A stretch of DNA of 64,000 nt. It comes from Mixophyes australis. Its lineage: Eukaryota; Chordata; Amphibia; Anura; Limnodynastidae. Below the pieces are notes generated by a model. The model was given only the letters and a program-made list of their open reading frames with translations. It did not search any database and was not told where the DNA came from. The DNA is taken from contig JAVHZZ010000003.1 of the NCBI GenBank assembly GCA_036250195.1, positions 38,048,335 to 38,112,334 on the forward strand, written 5' to 3'. Numbering within the stretch: position 1 is the first letter of the stretch; each line of letters begins with the position of its first letter. A program made the position numbers and the translations under genes. Below, one piece after another: positions 1 to 12,129 of this stretch.

Positions 1-1513
1 AGTGCTAAAAATTATTTAGTAGATACTGCTGACAGATATGACTTTTGACAGCCAGAAATATTAATGCACAATTAGGGAGGACACCCCAAAAACACTGAGG
101 AGTGCTAAAAATTATTTAGTAGATACTGCTGACAGATATGACTTTTGACAGCCAGAAATATTAATGCACAATTAGGGAGGACACCCCAAAAACACTGAGG
201 AGTGCTAAAAATTATTTAGTAGATACTGCTGACAGATATGACTTTTGACAGCCAGAAATATTAATGCACAATTAGGGAGGACACCCCAAAAACACTGAGG
301 AGTGCTAAAAATTATTTAGTAGATACTGCTGACAGATATGACTTTTGACAGCCAGAAATATTAATGCACAATTAGGGAGGACACCCCAAAAACACTGAGG
401 AGTGCTAAAAATTATTTAGTAGATACTGCTGACAGATATGACTTTTGACAGCCAGAAATATTAATGCACAATTAGGGAGGACACCCCAAAAACACTGAGG
501 AGTGCTAAAAATTATTTAGTAGATACTGCTGACAGATATGACTTTTGACAGCCAGAAATATTAATGCACAATTAGGGAGGACACCCCAAAAACACTGAGG
601 AGTGCTAAAAATTATTTAGTAGATACTGCTGACAGATATGACTTTTTTTGACAGCCAGAAATATTAATGCACAATTAGGGAGGACACCCCAAAAACACTG
701 AGGAGTGCTAAAAATTATTTAGTAGATACTGCTGACAGATATGACTTTTGACAGCCAGAAATATTAATGCACAATTAGGGAGGACACCCCAAAAACACTG
801 AGGAGTGCTAAAAATTATTTAGTAGATACTGCTGACAGATATGACTTTTGACAGCCAGAAATATTAATGCACAATTAGGGAGGACACCCCAAAAACACTG
901 AGGAGTGCTAAAAATTATTTAGTAGATACTGCTGACAGATATGACTTTTGACAGCCAGAAATATTAATGCACAATTAGGGAGGACACCCCAAAAACACTG
1001 AGGAGTGCTAAAAATTATTTAGTAGATACTGCTGACAGATATGACTTTTGACAGCCAGAAATATTAATGCACAATTAAGGAGGACACCCCAAAAACACTG
1101 AGGAGTGCTAAAAATTATTTAGTAGATACTGCTGACAGATATGACTTTTGACAGCCAGAAATATTAATGCACAATTAGGGAGGACACCCCAAAAACACTG
1201 AGGAGTGCTAAAAATTATTTAGTAGATACTGCTGACAGATATGACTTTTGACAGCCAGAAATATTAATGCACAATTAGGGAGGACACCCCAAAAACACTG
1301 AGGAGTGCTAAAAATTATTTAGTAGATACTGCTGACAGATATGACTTTTGACAGCCAGAAATATTAATGCACAATTAGGGAGGACACCCCAAAAGCACTG
1401 AGGTGTGCTACAAATTATTTAGTAGATACTGCTGACAGATATGACTTTTGACAGCCAGAAATATTAATGCACAATTATGGGGGACACCCCAAAAGCGCTG
1501 GGGAGTGCCAAAT
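1..1513. repeat. 100-bp satellite array
   Basis: Fifteen head-to-tail monomers plus a 16th fragment, with unit starts at 1, 101, 201 and so on, then 704, 804 up to 1404. The period is exactly 100 bp. One unit (601-703) has a T-run longer by three bases. Inner units are almost identical (one A for G near 1078). The last unit and the fragment are clearly diverged, as expected at an array edge. The array continues beyond the left end. No ORF. Confidence 0.97.
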
Positions 1514-1639
1514 ATGAAGAAAAAATAATAAACCTCTATCCTCCTCTCTGCACTAGCGATTTTGGTTAGAGCAATTGCAAGAACAATATTGTATTCTCTG
1601 TCCCTGCTCTAATTAGCCTATGACTACACCCTGCTCTCT

Positions 1640-1860
1640 CCCTCTGTCAAATGGCGATGGATTGCTGTGGAGGCGTGTATTTATAAAGTTGAAGTATCGC
1701 GAGAACCGAGTCCCGAGATCCGACAACGTCACAATGACGTTCGGCCTCGATTTGGATTCGGAATGGGCGGGAGAGTACCGAGCTGCTCAGCTCGGTACTC
1801 GGATACCCAAAGTTCGGGTGGGTTCGGTTCTCGGAGAACCGGACCCGCCCATCTCTACTC
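1640..1860. repeat. GC-rich segment with 13-bp-stem palindrome
   Basis: CpG-rich segment abruptly different from the AT-rich flanks. At 1773-1800 there is a perfect hairpin: a GAGTACCGAGCTG arm, two central bases, then the reverse complement. A second pair of related words (GAGAACCGAG near 1700 and CTCGGAGAACCGG near 1830) flanks it. It resembles an internal part of a mobile element but I cannot classify it. Confidence 0.4.
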
Positions 1861-2954
1861 AGAATGTTACACATCTTAACATTCTAACAATTCCATCAGG
1901 TGCAGCAGTAATTCACCATAAGCTGTGACATAACAAGTCGTACAACTGAAACAATGAATAACAAATGGGAATTTAAAGACAAGATATCAGCATTTTCTCT
2001 GTTGAAAAACTTTGCATAAATCATTGGTGGAAAGTCAATCTTGATTTGCCCCATTAAACTCCGTTAATGCTGAAACTACTTTAATAAAAGCACTTTTTAT
2101 GCATGACAGATCTTAGCCGAGCAAAAGCCAGAGAGACAGTTTATCGTCAGTCAGTGCCAGAGAGACAAAATGGCCGCCCTCCTGCTCGATGATCACCTCT
2201 CACAATTGGCTGTGTACCACAGCCATATATTCAGGGGTGCATGTTGCGCAGCCACAATGGATCTATTGATGGAAGTATAGTCATATGTCTTTTCCTAGTT
2301 GTCATTTTATATGCAGTATATTTTAGAGGAAAGGATTTCTATAAAGCCTCCGCTAAGAAATTGAAATAACCTGTTTGCAGAGGGAGTTATTCAGCACTAC
2401 AACACAATATGAAGCGATAGAAATGTAAATTCAGAGCACTGGAAAATGAAGTATCACTTCATCCTTCATTGCACTTTGTAAATCCCATTTCTCTCGCAAT
2501 ATATATATCATGTCACCACTAGATATTCAAGCACATTTGCAAATGGCAATTTTCGAGTCTCTCAGTGTGAATTTAATAGGGCAGAAGTCTGCCTCTTCAA
2601 AAACCGGTGTCACGCCACAACACGATCCAGCCACAAGCACCGCTACAGAAGGCTCCGGAGACCTGCTGCTCTCCATGTTCAATATCTAAAGCACTGAGCG
2701 TCCGGAAAGTGGACCTGTCACTTACACACGGTGAAGGCAGCTATTGTGCGGTCTAAGCTATGACAAGTGAGGCCATAAGCTAAACGCACTTAAACTCATT
2801 TGTTTGTGCCAGAGTCATTCATTACCTATTAGGGGTTAAAATTCACTGCATACTCCAGCCAATAGTATCCAGGGAAGGCGTGTGACTGCCTTAAATATTC
2901 TTCCCCCAGTGGCTGCTGGGTCTCTTTTCTTGCACAAATTCCCTCACGCCCTCC

Positions 2955-3431
2955 TGTAAGCTGTCACAGTGCTTCTTTGGGCTTCAGGTTATATCTTTTC
3001 ACTGTTTAGGTGCGGATCCTCGGTGGAGTTACTAACTCCTTTATTCTCCCCCTTTACAGACAAGGCACAGTCGTCAGGAAAGCTTTTGCGGTCAGTGGCT
3101 AATACATACGGTGCTAACGCAGGTTGGCCTCAGGTCACTGCCCCTTTCGAAGTAACTTTGGCTCTTGGTCCCTCTGCGTGGTGAATCCTTTGACCTGCTT
3201 TGTGTGGACACGTCATTGTGAGTCCAGAAGGGGAGTAGTCGCTCTGACGCCAGGTCTAGCACCGGCCAAGTCGTAAAAGGAGTATATCCTGGGACCAATG
3301 GTTAGTGCAGAATGGCCGTACACTGTTTAGGTTCAGGATTTACTTGGTAGCTGACCTGCAAAGGCTTTCACCGCCACCATAATCTATAATTTATTTCAAT
3401 AAACTGTGACTTTTTGCCAAAAAAAGTTACA
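2955..3431 (+). mobile_element. Candidate LTR of a retrotransposon
   Basis: The 477-bp segment begins TGTAAG and ends GTTACA, giving the TG...CA ends with a 5-bp inverted repeat (TGTAA/TTACA). AATAAA lies at 3398-3403 near the 3' end. Immediately after comes TTGGTGCC, which could be a primer-binding site complementary to a tRNA 3' end. No second LTR, gag-pol or target duplication was seen, so this may be coincidence or a remnant. Confidence 0.35.
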
Positions 3432-3639
3432 TTGGTGCCAGTGTATTTATTTCTGTATTTGAGTATTAAGGGTTAACAAGTAGAATGATTTTTGCAATGA
3501 AAAAAGGTAACAACAGTATGCAGATCCATGCAAAATAGTGACATGACTGAGGTATGAGGCACTTTGTGATGTCACTACTTCCTAGGGCCTGATGATCTGC
3601 ATTCATATGAATATTAGCTCCGCCCACAAACTGGCTGCC

Positions 3640-3815
3640 TCCACCAGGTGTTGAGGCGGGTGTGCGGAGTGCGCATTACCGCAATAACGCGGATAATCCT
3701 TCACAACCCTATGGGGTGCAAAGGAAAATCAGTGCTATTGCGGGGTCGCGGATTACCTTCGAGCCCCGTTCGGGCGCGTTACCACGATCCCGGAGTCTAA
3801 CTGAATATGGCCCAA
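3640..3815. mobile_element. Fragment of a CpG-rich inverted-repeat element
   Basis: Words such as GCATTACCGC, AACGCGG, GGCGCGTTACC and the terminal ACTGAATATGGCCC match the style of the elements at 19920-20353 (which end in ACTGAATTCCCCC). It is probably a decayed copy of a related MITE. Confidence 0.35.
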
Positions 3816-3850
3816 ATAATTTAAGCATGGTCTACAGGATCATTTAAAGA

Positions 3851-4119
3851 CATAGTTGCCTACTCTCCTGGAATGTCCGGGAGAGTCTAGAATTTCTGAG
3901 AGTCCCCCCAGACTTCCGGGAGAGCAGGGCAACCTCCCGATTCCTGGCCACTTCATTAGTTACACTTAGTAATTAGTCGCCCACTGCTGCAATAGGCTAA
4001 AAATTGTGATATACGTTTAGGAGGCGTTCCAAATGACACAATCCGTCGAGCCCCAGCTGCACACGCTCACCTCCCCTCCGGATCTCCCAGAAGACAACTT
4101 GCTAAAGTTCACAAGCAAG
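3851..4119 (+). mobile_element. hAT-type MITE (CATACTTGCC family)
   Basis: Starts CATAGTTGCC and carries the family's CTCCTGGAATGTCCGGGAGAG core. It is flanked by near-identical 8-bp duplications, TTTAAAGA (3843-3850) and TTTAAAGG (4120-4127). An 8-bp duplication is characteristic of the hAT superfamily. Other copies lie at 28824, 35051, 37439, 46285 and 51647. Confidence 0.7.
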
Positions 4120-5250
4120 TTTAAAGGTTATTGTCCACACAAGCATTTTCTCTTGCGCAGACTGCGGGCGATCATGTTAATACATACTGTATGTTTCCAT
4201 GTTACTTCCTCGCTTTTAAAGCCTCCCCTCCGAGGTCATGTGACAAGTGTATGAGGGGGCGTGATGACTCCATTGCATCACCATGGCCCCACCCCCAGGA
4301 GGATGTCTACTCTTCTGGGTGTCGGAGTAATAGATAACTGCGCCTCATTTAGATTAGGCCGGTATGTAGAACCCATGGCTGCAAAATCGCGGCACATCAT
4401 GACAGTAGTCTCCCTCCTGCGGATCTCCCGATTACAGATACTGGGATCAGCCTATAGCGCTGGTCATTCATTTAAGGATTATTAATCTGCACAGTAAAGA
4501 TATGCCAGTTGTTGGTGATGACTGGTACAATCTGGGCACAGCGCTATGCTCTGGCTACACCTATACGCTGGATTGTCAGATGCACATATCTTAAAACGTG
4601 TTCAACACAAAATACACACATGAAAATATAAACTGCTCAAACGCATGTTTGCATCTACATTTGTTCCGCAGTCTTACCTCCAACCCTGATGTGGTTCTAC
4701 ATTTATTACTATATATTTATGTATAAACATTTTTCCGCTTGTTTTCGATAGAACACAGTTTTAATATATGCCTTAAAAAATATCAGTAATTTAGGATTTA
4801 TGTGAAAAAGAGAAAAATAGCTTTTAGTTAAAGCAACGCTTCTTTTACCCATAACCTGAAAAGAAAACATAGATTTCTTTAAAAGTTGCCAATGGGAACA
4901 TTTTCTTTCAGCCAAGAGCTGGGCACGAAATAACCTTCCTAAGTGCTCATTGAAGTAGGGAATACAATAGGCCCCAGCTGAGTTACTTCCTCTGAATGAT
5001 GATAACGACGCAGCTTGGTGAGCAGACAGATTCCTTCAGACACAAAAATCCCTCTCACACAGCAAATCATTTTACATTTTTTGCATCACCATTAGGTTGT
5101 GATGACCTGAAATTTTATGTTTATTTGTAGTCCGTGCTAGAAAAATAATTGACCTTCAGTCAGCCATCTGGTATTTTAATAATCTGAGGTGACGTCAAGC
5201 TTATATAAATACTCCACTCGGCACTCGCCCCTCAAACAAAGTCGTCTCAC

Positions 5251-5528
5251 CATATATCCCAACATCTGGGTAGCCGGCATCTGGACAGGGGGCGTAACCA
5301 CACCACAGTGGGGGTGTGGCCACACCCAGGGGGCGCACCTGCACATTTGAACTGCTAGGCATCCCGGTACTGTCCTCCGCTCCTCTCCAAACACCACGCC
5401 ATGCAGAGCAGCAGTGAACAGACAATACTTTACCGCTGATCACAACAAAGCTGTGTAGATGGGGAAGGTGGGACAGAACCCTCAAACTTGGGACTGTCTC
5501 TCCGAAATCGGGACGGTTGGGAGGTATG
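5251..5528. mobile_element. MITE of the GGGACGGTTGGGAGGTATG family
   Basis: The left end CATATATCCCAAC and right end GGTTGGGAGGTATG are imperfect inverted repeats. The interior holds a GGGACTGTCTC...GAAATCGGGAC hairpin. Related fragments occur near 44950-45060 and 57003-57050. It is non-coding; the apparent minus-strand ORF of 121 codons across it is fortuitous. Confidence 0.55.
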
Positions 5529-5550
5529 TTCTCACTACAGTGCACACCAG

Positions 5551-6086
5551 GGGGTAAATGTATCAAGGTCTGATTTTTTTCAGAGTTTTAAAATCGTGGC
5601 AAATCGCGATTTTAGTCCCCAAGTTGCCAGATGTATTAAACTGCGATTTTGACGCTGATCTTTAAAATCGCTGGTCATCTCTGGTGATTTGCTGCGATGT
5701 CAAACACTCCTGTGTTTCCTAACTGCGTGATTAGTAAACACATCACTATTACACTGCCCATCTATAGAGCAGCTGTCAAATGTTTAAGAATAGATACATT
5801 TTTTTTTAAAAAAGCGTGGGGTCCCCCCGGCCCAGCCACTATTAACCCTAGCGCTGCAAGCCTACTGCTGATTAAGTGAAAATTGGGGGGGACCCCACGC
5901 AAATTTTTTGAACATTTATCTATTCTTAAACATTTGACAGCTGCCGGAGCTCCGGCTCTATAGACGGGCAGTGTAATAGTGATGTCTTTACTAAACACGC
6001 AGGAGACACAGGAGAGTTAGCTAAAGTTTCAACTCTCCCGAGAGAATCGCTGGATTTGCAAAATCACACCTTGATACATTTACCCC
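5551..6086. mobile_element. 536-bp palindromic DNA element
   Basis: The ends are exact inverted repeats, GGGGTAAATGTATCAAGG and its complement. The inner arms repeat the segments around CACATCACTATTACACTGCC, GTTTAAGAATAGAT and GTGGGGTCCCCCC in inverse order. The centre is near 5850. It is a non-autonomous element that can fold along nearly its full length. Confidence 0.8.
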
Positions 6087-6617
6087 AGGAGCCTAAATCC
6101 TTCAGCACCAAATACCAGGGCACTCACAGGCTACACAGCCTACACTTAGCCATATTCATTCACGTTGGACAGCTTGAGCCAAAAAAACAAAACTCACAAG
6201 AGTGAAGTGAATAGAGAGAACTAGTCAGGATGAAAGATAGAGTAATTTTAGGGATATAAGTCACAGTAGAGTCCACCATCACCTGAGCAGCCGAGAGAAC
6301 TACAACTACCAGTGGACCAGCAGACTCCACCTACATTCTACAGAGACCACGGGGACAGCAACAGTGACATTTAGGATTGTTATGTGCAATGTGTTTAATT
6401 ACACATCTTCACCCTTTCCAAACATCTTTCCTTAACCTGGCTAGGACAGAACATTCCTTTATAAGTGTCCTACTATTGGGGTCTTTTCCTGGTTGAGGGG
6501 GTCTGTGTTCGACTATTTGACACTCTCCAAGAAGACAGAGGTAGAGCAACCACCACTGACCAACAACAACAGCACAAAATAATAATAATATATAAAATAT
6601 CATGTCGAAAGCTTCCC

Positions 6618-7239
6618 TAAGGCTATGTACACACTGACCCGATGATTGCACCAAAAACCTCCAATCACCCGACATCCACCGTTTGGTCGGTAGTGGGGTT
6701 AGTGTGTATAGTGACACGATGGTCTAAAGTCGGCCCAAAGTGCCGATCGTTGTTTCATTTGGTTGGTCGTACTGTTTAATATTGTCCGACCAATCACCGA
6801 CCGATCATGTAGTGTGTATACACTCAGGATCTCCATAGAGTTTACAGAGTCGGGCTCTTTTCAGACGATTCTAGCAATGAATGTCCCGGTGAATAAATGT
6901 AGAGAGTGCAGTAGAAGGAATAATTAATTTGTTGGTTCTGAGAATGTTTAGTTTCAGAGTCACAGAAGCTAACGAAATTCGTTAGGACATGTGGATAGCT
7001 ATAACGAGGCGGTTTTAATCAGTGTGACAATGTGACAAGAATGAATGAATGAATGTTGTGCTGTCATTCTCTGAAGACTAGAGGACCAGATGAAGGACCA
7101 GATGAAGATCACAGATCTGAAGGTAAATCGTGTCAGTGTGTATGGATGAATCGCCAGACTGATCAGACCTTCAGTTGTAAGTACAATCGTTTGAGATAAC
7201 ACGTCAGTCGGAAAATTCTTCAGTGTGTACCGAGCATAA
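6618..7239. mobile_element. 620-bp terminal-inverted-repeat element
   Basis: The left end TAAGGCTATGTACACACTGA mirrors the right end, whose complement reads TTATGCTCGGTACACACTGA (differences only in the outer half). GTGTGTATAGTG words recur inside. Non-coding. Superfamily uncertain, because no clear target duplication was found. Confidence 0.6.
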
Positions 7240-7287
7240 CTTGTCCCTTGAGTTAAACAATACAGTACAATATATGTTTTACAAAGG

Positions 7288-7488
7288 TTTTGCTCCTGAA
7301 CTCCAAAAACATACTGGTAGGTTAATTGACTGCTAACAAATTAACCCTAATGTGTGTCTGTCTGTGTGTGTCTTGGTTAGGGAATTTAGGCTGTAAGCCC
7401 CAATGGGGCAGGGACTGATGTGAGTGAGTTCTCTGTACAGCGCTGCGGAATTAGTGGCGCTATATAAATAAATGGTGATGATGATGTA
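7288..7488 (+). mobile_element. tRNA-derived SINE, 3' half
   Basis: Contains the segments CTCCAAAAACATACTGGTAG, GTAGGTTAATTG, a TG-rich stretch, CAATGGGGCAGGGACTGATG and the tail GTGGCGCTATATAAATAAAT followed by GATGATGATG. These match the 3' part of the full copy at 11395-11733. The head with the polymerase III boxes is missing. Confidence 0.8.
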
Positions 7489-7878
7489 TTAAAGATTCAA
7501 AACCAAACTTGCTGCAGAGTAAATGATCATTTGCCATGGCGATTTCACCACTGGGGGCGCTGTTTCATTATGGGCTAGTGATGACATTCTTACAAAGTAC
7601 ATGTAATATATCAGGTCTTGTGCAATCAAATTAAGCCATGTAGAGGAATGGGAATCTCAGTGTAAAATAATGCATTCCTATATGTTTTACTGAACATCAA
7701 TGGAGAAATAAAGTTAGTTAAAACTTTAGCCAAGTTGATTAAACTTAAGTTGACAGCAACCTAATTATCTCACTGTATTTTAAAACACATTTTATTTTAA
7801 TTTTTAAAAGCTTTATTTGTAAAGGGAACAAATGTGTACAACAATCATATAAACTGGTAACTAAACAGAAATCTCAGT

Positions 7879-8083
7879 ATTAAACTATTATTATTGAGAT
7901 TTCAAATAAAATCAGGACCTACTGACATTAAGATTGGGTTCTGTGTTTTTTTTTAAAGACCATATTTCATTACATTGTTATGTGATGAAATATGGTCTTT
8001 AAAAAAAACAAAAAACACAGAACCCATTCTTAATGTCAGTAGGTCCTGATTTTATTTGAAATCTCAATAATGATAATTTAATA
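7879..8083. repeat. Long near-perfect hairpin (about 95-bp arms)
   Basis: The left arm (from about 7879) contains ATTGAGATTTCAAATAAAAT, CAGGACCTACTGACATTAAG and ATGGTCTTT-type words. The right arm gives the same series as reverse complement up to about 8083. The loop near 7980 is only a few bases. Few mismatches separate the arms (for example GATTGGG opposite CCCATTC). No direct repeats were seen at the borders. Confidence 0.85.
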
Positions 8084-8876
8084 TCTACGGGAGACCTTTG
8101 ATTAGCGACTCCCAACGAGAGGACAAATCTATTTGTCACAATACCAGGCTGGATATGTCACATGAATTTAAGGGTGATCTATAGACTCGCTCTAAAAAAC
8201 ATTTGACAGATGATCGTGTGAAGTATATTTTAATTAGAACTGACATCATTCTGCTGAGATTTGCCTTTTAACATTAATTTACTATATGGATTTAACACTG
8301 GGCTGTCACAAAAAAAATGAGCACATGGCAGTCGTGTTGGTAGTTATGTGGGAACATGAAAAGGATTGGGAATCACTGTCTTACACCAGGAAATAGCAGG
8401 AGAAGAACAGTCAATGTTCTGTTTCATCCTGACAAGCACACTGAGGAGCGAGATATAAAAATAGTGTATCGTATTCAATTAATTTGTAAGGCTTGCTATA
8501 TACGTTTGAACGGATTTCCATTCATTATCAACCACGGCAAAGAGGACGTCCGAGCTGGTCAGACATCCTGTATTGGTGCATCAAAATCACACAAAACACT
8601 TTAATGTGACTGCACTGACTTCACCTGGATGCATAAGTCTTCAGGGCTTTAGGTTAGGTAATTTAGTTAGTGCAGGAGCCAGAGGTAGCTTAAGATACGT
8701 GCGACATATTATGGTATCAGCGAAATGCGTTGGTTCTCTGCAAAATTGCCAAAACCAGCACTAGGCTATGCCCACACCCGTGGGTGGTTGGTGCGACATT
8801 TCAGTCATTCATTCAGCAAAACTGTGCACAAACCACTTTCTCAATCAGAGTATAAAAAAGTATGTGATGCCGTGTC

Positions 8877-9051
8877 CAAGGGCAGGCTGGGTTGGGGGAG
8901 GGGGGCGTCTGGCCGCCAGGCCGGTCCCATAGTGGGCTCCCTTGGGCTGGGTCACTGGGCAGCCTGCACTTTTTGTCCTTTAAAATGTTCCTAATAGGCT
9001 GCTGAGTCGAGTCTTGCCCCTGGGCTAAAATTTGCCAACCCTCCCTTGGCC
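8877..9051 (-). mobile_element. hAT-type MITE (CAGGGGTTGGC family)
   Basis: Its complement matches the 165-bp element at 24705-24869: GGCAAATTTTAGC, CAGCCTATTAGGAA, GTGACCCAGCCCAA, GGACCGGC and CCCCCC follow in the same order. Flanks GCCGTGTC (8869-8876) and GCCCTATC (9052-9059) agree at six of eight bases, compatible with an old 8-bp duplication. Confidence 0.65.
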
Positions 9052-10249
9052 CTATCCAATCTACCATTACTTTATAATCCTGCTTGGTTTAAACTTGTCT
9101 GTGTCTTAAAACAGGAAAGTCAGCAGACGGCAGCACTCTATGTATGCACTACATTCTATGTACTCTATGTACATATGTCCCTATCGTACATATAGATATT
9201 TTTATTGCAGTGGTAGAAATTCGCCGCTCCCATATATATAGTACAACTGGGAGGTACAATAGACATCCCATTGATAAATCCATTTATAAATGTGCCCTTC
9301 TGCACTCGTTTAGTCTCAATGAAATGTCTTGTACCACAAAGTAAAGTCCCGTTTTTGCATGTATGCGTAAAATACAGAGAATCTGGTGCACTTAGTCCGT
9401 GTTTAGTTATGAGAAATGTGGATGAAGAAATTCATATCTACAAACTGATGCGCAGAACCATAATTTATCATCCACCCATATTGTTCTTTCTTTAAGGGAA
9501 ACACACAGCCCATGACCCCAAGCTCACCCACACTGTTCTCTTTAATTGTACGACACGACCCATAGTCCTAAACGCATTTATAAAGGGTACTGTGGAACTT
9601 CAGCGATCCAACCAGAGCGCGCTGTCAATCAGTCAGCTTCCCACTAGGCAGAATATTGCAAAGCAAATGAAACTTTTCCGGATGTGACATATTGCTCAGG
9701 GCTTCCAACTCAGTAGTTCGTCTTTATTGCTGCGGAATATTACCTAATCACTCCCTAACCCTGCGTCGCTCGCCTCTTTCTGTTTTCAAGTGGTTGATTT
9801 CATGCAATTGTTAGCGATGCTGCTGACATATTTTTCTAATTGGAAACATCTGTACTTCAGCACTGTAAAACTAAAGCACCAGCACAAATTGTCTCCACCA
9901 AATATTAAGTAGCCGGCTCGCATCACCAGTGCGGCCGTTGAAAGTCTAAACGGGATGCTACTTTCTAGTTGTTGAGCAACGATAAAAGCCAGAGAACTTG
10001 CAGAGGAGGCTTTAACCTTTTAGTGCTACAAGTCAAAGAGTGGGAGCTACTCAGAGGCAAACAAACGTGGGAACAACAGTGCTAGGCCTACAAGTTGTGA
10101 AGTATGCTGGCACTATTTAAATATATATTAATTATAATAATAAACAATAAAAGTGAACTGCATACCAATATTTCTCCTGTGGTTTTATGGACACAGCACT
10201 CCTTAGTGACTTCTAGTCACGTGTGTATCCGTCATGGGTGCAGGGTAAG

Positions 10250-10990
10250 TAGTGCTCATGGGCCCATAAGCTAGGAGGGGCCCGAACCTGCCCCTTGACT
10301 TATAGGCCCAACGTGCAAATACAGTTGTACTGGCATGTTGGAAGAGGGCCCGGGGCTCTGGTCTGGCTGGCCCTGGCATTTCGGTTATTCCCGGTGGCTC
10401 ACCCATTGACTAGTCACTGTATTACATGCATTCCTGCTTACAGCAAGGGTCAGCCCTCTGTCCTGACTGTCACCCAAGAGCAGGATGCCTAAGATGACAG
10501 ACAGGGTGCATGGCCAGTCTAGGCAGGGGTCTGATCCACTCCTCCTCCTCCATCTGATCTCCTCCTTTTCCCCTTTGCTCCAAACACCTTCCTTCCCATT
10601 TGCTCCACCCCTTCACCTTTTTCTCCTGTGCCTCACTTTCCTTTTCCTCCCCACCCTCCCATTGGGAGTATCAATGTAATGTAGTGGGGGGCTATTAATT
10701 TTGCATTGTGGGGATATAAATGTAATGCGGAGGATATTAATGTAATGTGACTGCTGGGGTGGATTAGTTATATAATGCAAATGCTATTCATTTAATGTCT
10801 CAGCAGGTGTGGGCTCTTTATTAAATATGGGGGCTATTAATGTAATGTGAGATTGATGGGGGCTATTTATATATTGTAGAAGTTAATAATGCAATGTGGG
10901 GTCTCTATTAAATGTGGGGGCTAATAATTTAATGACGGTGCTAGTTGGGGGAAGGATGTCTATGTATTGATTTAACGTTGGGGCTGATTG
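10250..10990 (+). repeat. Repeat with GGGGGCTATTAATGTAATGT units
   Basis: The first part (to about 10420) has a repeat-like GGGCCC-rich stretch (CATGGGCCCATAAG). The second part (10660-10980) has degenerate, irregularly spaced copies of a unit like GGGGCTATTAATGTAATGTG. Inverted or direct relatives lie at 46810-47130 (minus) and 52925-53110 (plus). The family is unknown to me. Confidence 0.55.
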
Positions 10991-11394
10991 GGGAGGGGAG
11001 GGAGGCCTAGAGTCTTCAGCTTCCCAAGAGGTATGTAGTACCTTCCTCTTTTGCAAACAAGGCACTAGCATTCCATGGTTCAGATGAGCATCAAAAAAGC
11101 TTAAGACACCAGCAGCAGCAGGTAATCAAAGCTGCAAGAACAGGTAGGAGGGAGCAGTCTGCCGCCTGTCCTGATTCCGATGGGGCAGTCTTGATTTTTT
11201 CGAACTGTCCTGCAAAGTCAGGACTTCTTCCTGACTGCAGGGACAGACGAGACGTATGCTTTACTTCATGCGGCTCTCCCAATATGTCCCTGCCAGCAGA
11301 TATTGCCCTTCTGAGATAGCCAGAGGAGGTGAGGTCAGGGTGCTGCCGTACATCACACACTGCTGTTACATGAAGTGTTCCATGATGGCAGCAT

Positions 11395-11588
11395 GCTGGC
11401 CTAGTGGTTAGCACTTCTGTCTTACAGCACTGGAGTCATGAGTGCAATTCCCGACCATGGCCTTATCTGTGTGGAGTTTGTATGTTCTCCCAGTGTTTGC
11501 GTGGGTTTCCTCCGGGTGCTCCGGTTTCCTCCTACACTCCAAAAACATACTAGTAGGTTAATTGGCTGCTTTCAAATTGACCCTAGTC

Positions 11589-11619
<31 letters not shown>

Positions 11620-11733
11620 TCGGGAATTTAGACTGTAAGCTCCAATGGGGCAGGGACTGATGTGAGTGAGTTCTCTGTACAGCGCTGCGGAATTAGTGGC
11701 GCTATATAAATAAATGGTAATAATAATAATAAT
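11395..11733 (+). mobile_element. Full-length tRNA-derived SINE
   Basis: Begins with a polymerase III A box, TGGCCTAGTGG (11397-11407), matching the consensus at every position. A B-box-like GTGCAATTC (11442-11450) lies about 35 bp further on and is one base off the consensus. The core has TGTGTGGAGTTTGTATGTTC and GGGTGCTCCGGTTTCC. The 3' end is GTGGCGCTATATAAATAAAT followed by a TAA-type microsatellite, like tails copied from L2-type LINEs. A 13-unit TG run lies at about 11594-11620. Confidence 0.88.
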
Positions 11734-12129
11734 AAAATGATATTGAAATATATATAGGCAATATTTTATTCCAGCCTATTTCTTTTCAGTGTAGCTAAAA
11801 ACCTACATGTGCAAACCATGCCTCTTTTCTGTTAACTAATTTAATTACTATGTGCATTTTGTCTTTTCTTTTCCACTGGAGCTCTCTCTGTAATTTAGCT
11901 AAAGCAAGTCCTGTATCGCTGATATAGAAGGTTTTCATTATGAATTCATGGGAGTGCTACACACAGATACACACTGTGAAAATATTGCACAGCTTGCCCA
12001 TGATAATTCACTATGTGTGAGCTTTCTATATCTGCTGTGCGGGCTGAGCCCAATGCCAATATGACATCTCTGGCCGTCCTGCACAAATGGGGTCCTCGTG
12101 GGGCTTATTTCATGTGGTGGGCACTTTAA

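Noticed and set aside
1..1513. CRISPR-like regular repetition
   Set aside because: No variable spacers; it is a head-to-tail satellite in a eukaryotic intron.
5201..5566. 121-codon minus-strand frame
   Set aside because: Covers the MITE at 5251-5528 and its hairpin; repeat-derived.
11395..11470. Possible tRNA gene
   Set aside because: It has A and B boxes but no foldable acceptor stem or anticodon arm that I can see; it is the head of a SINE.
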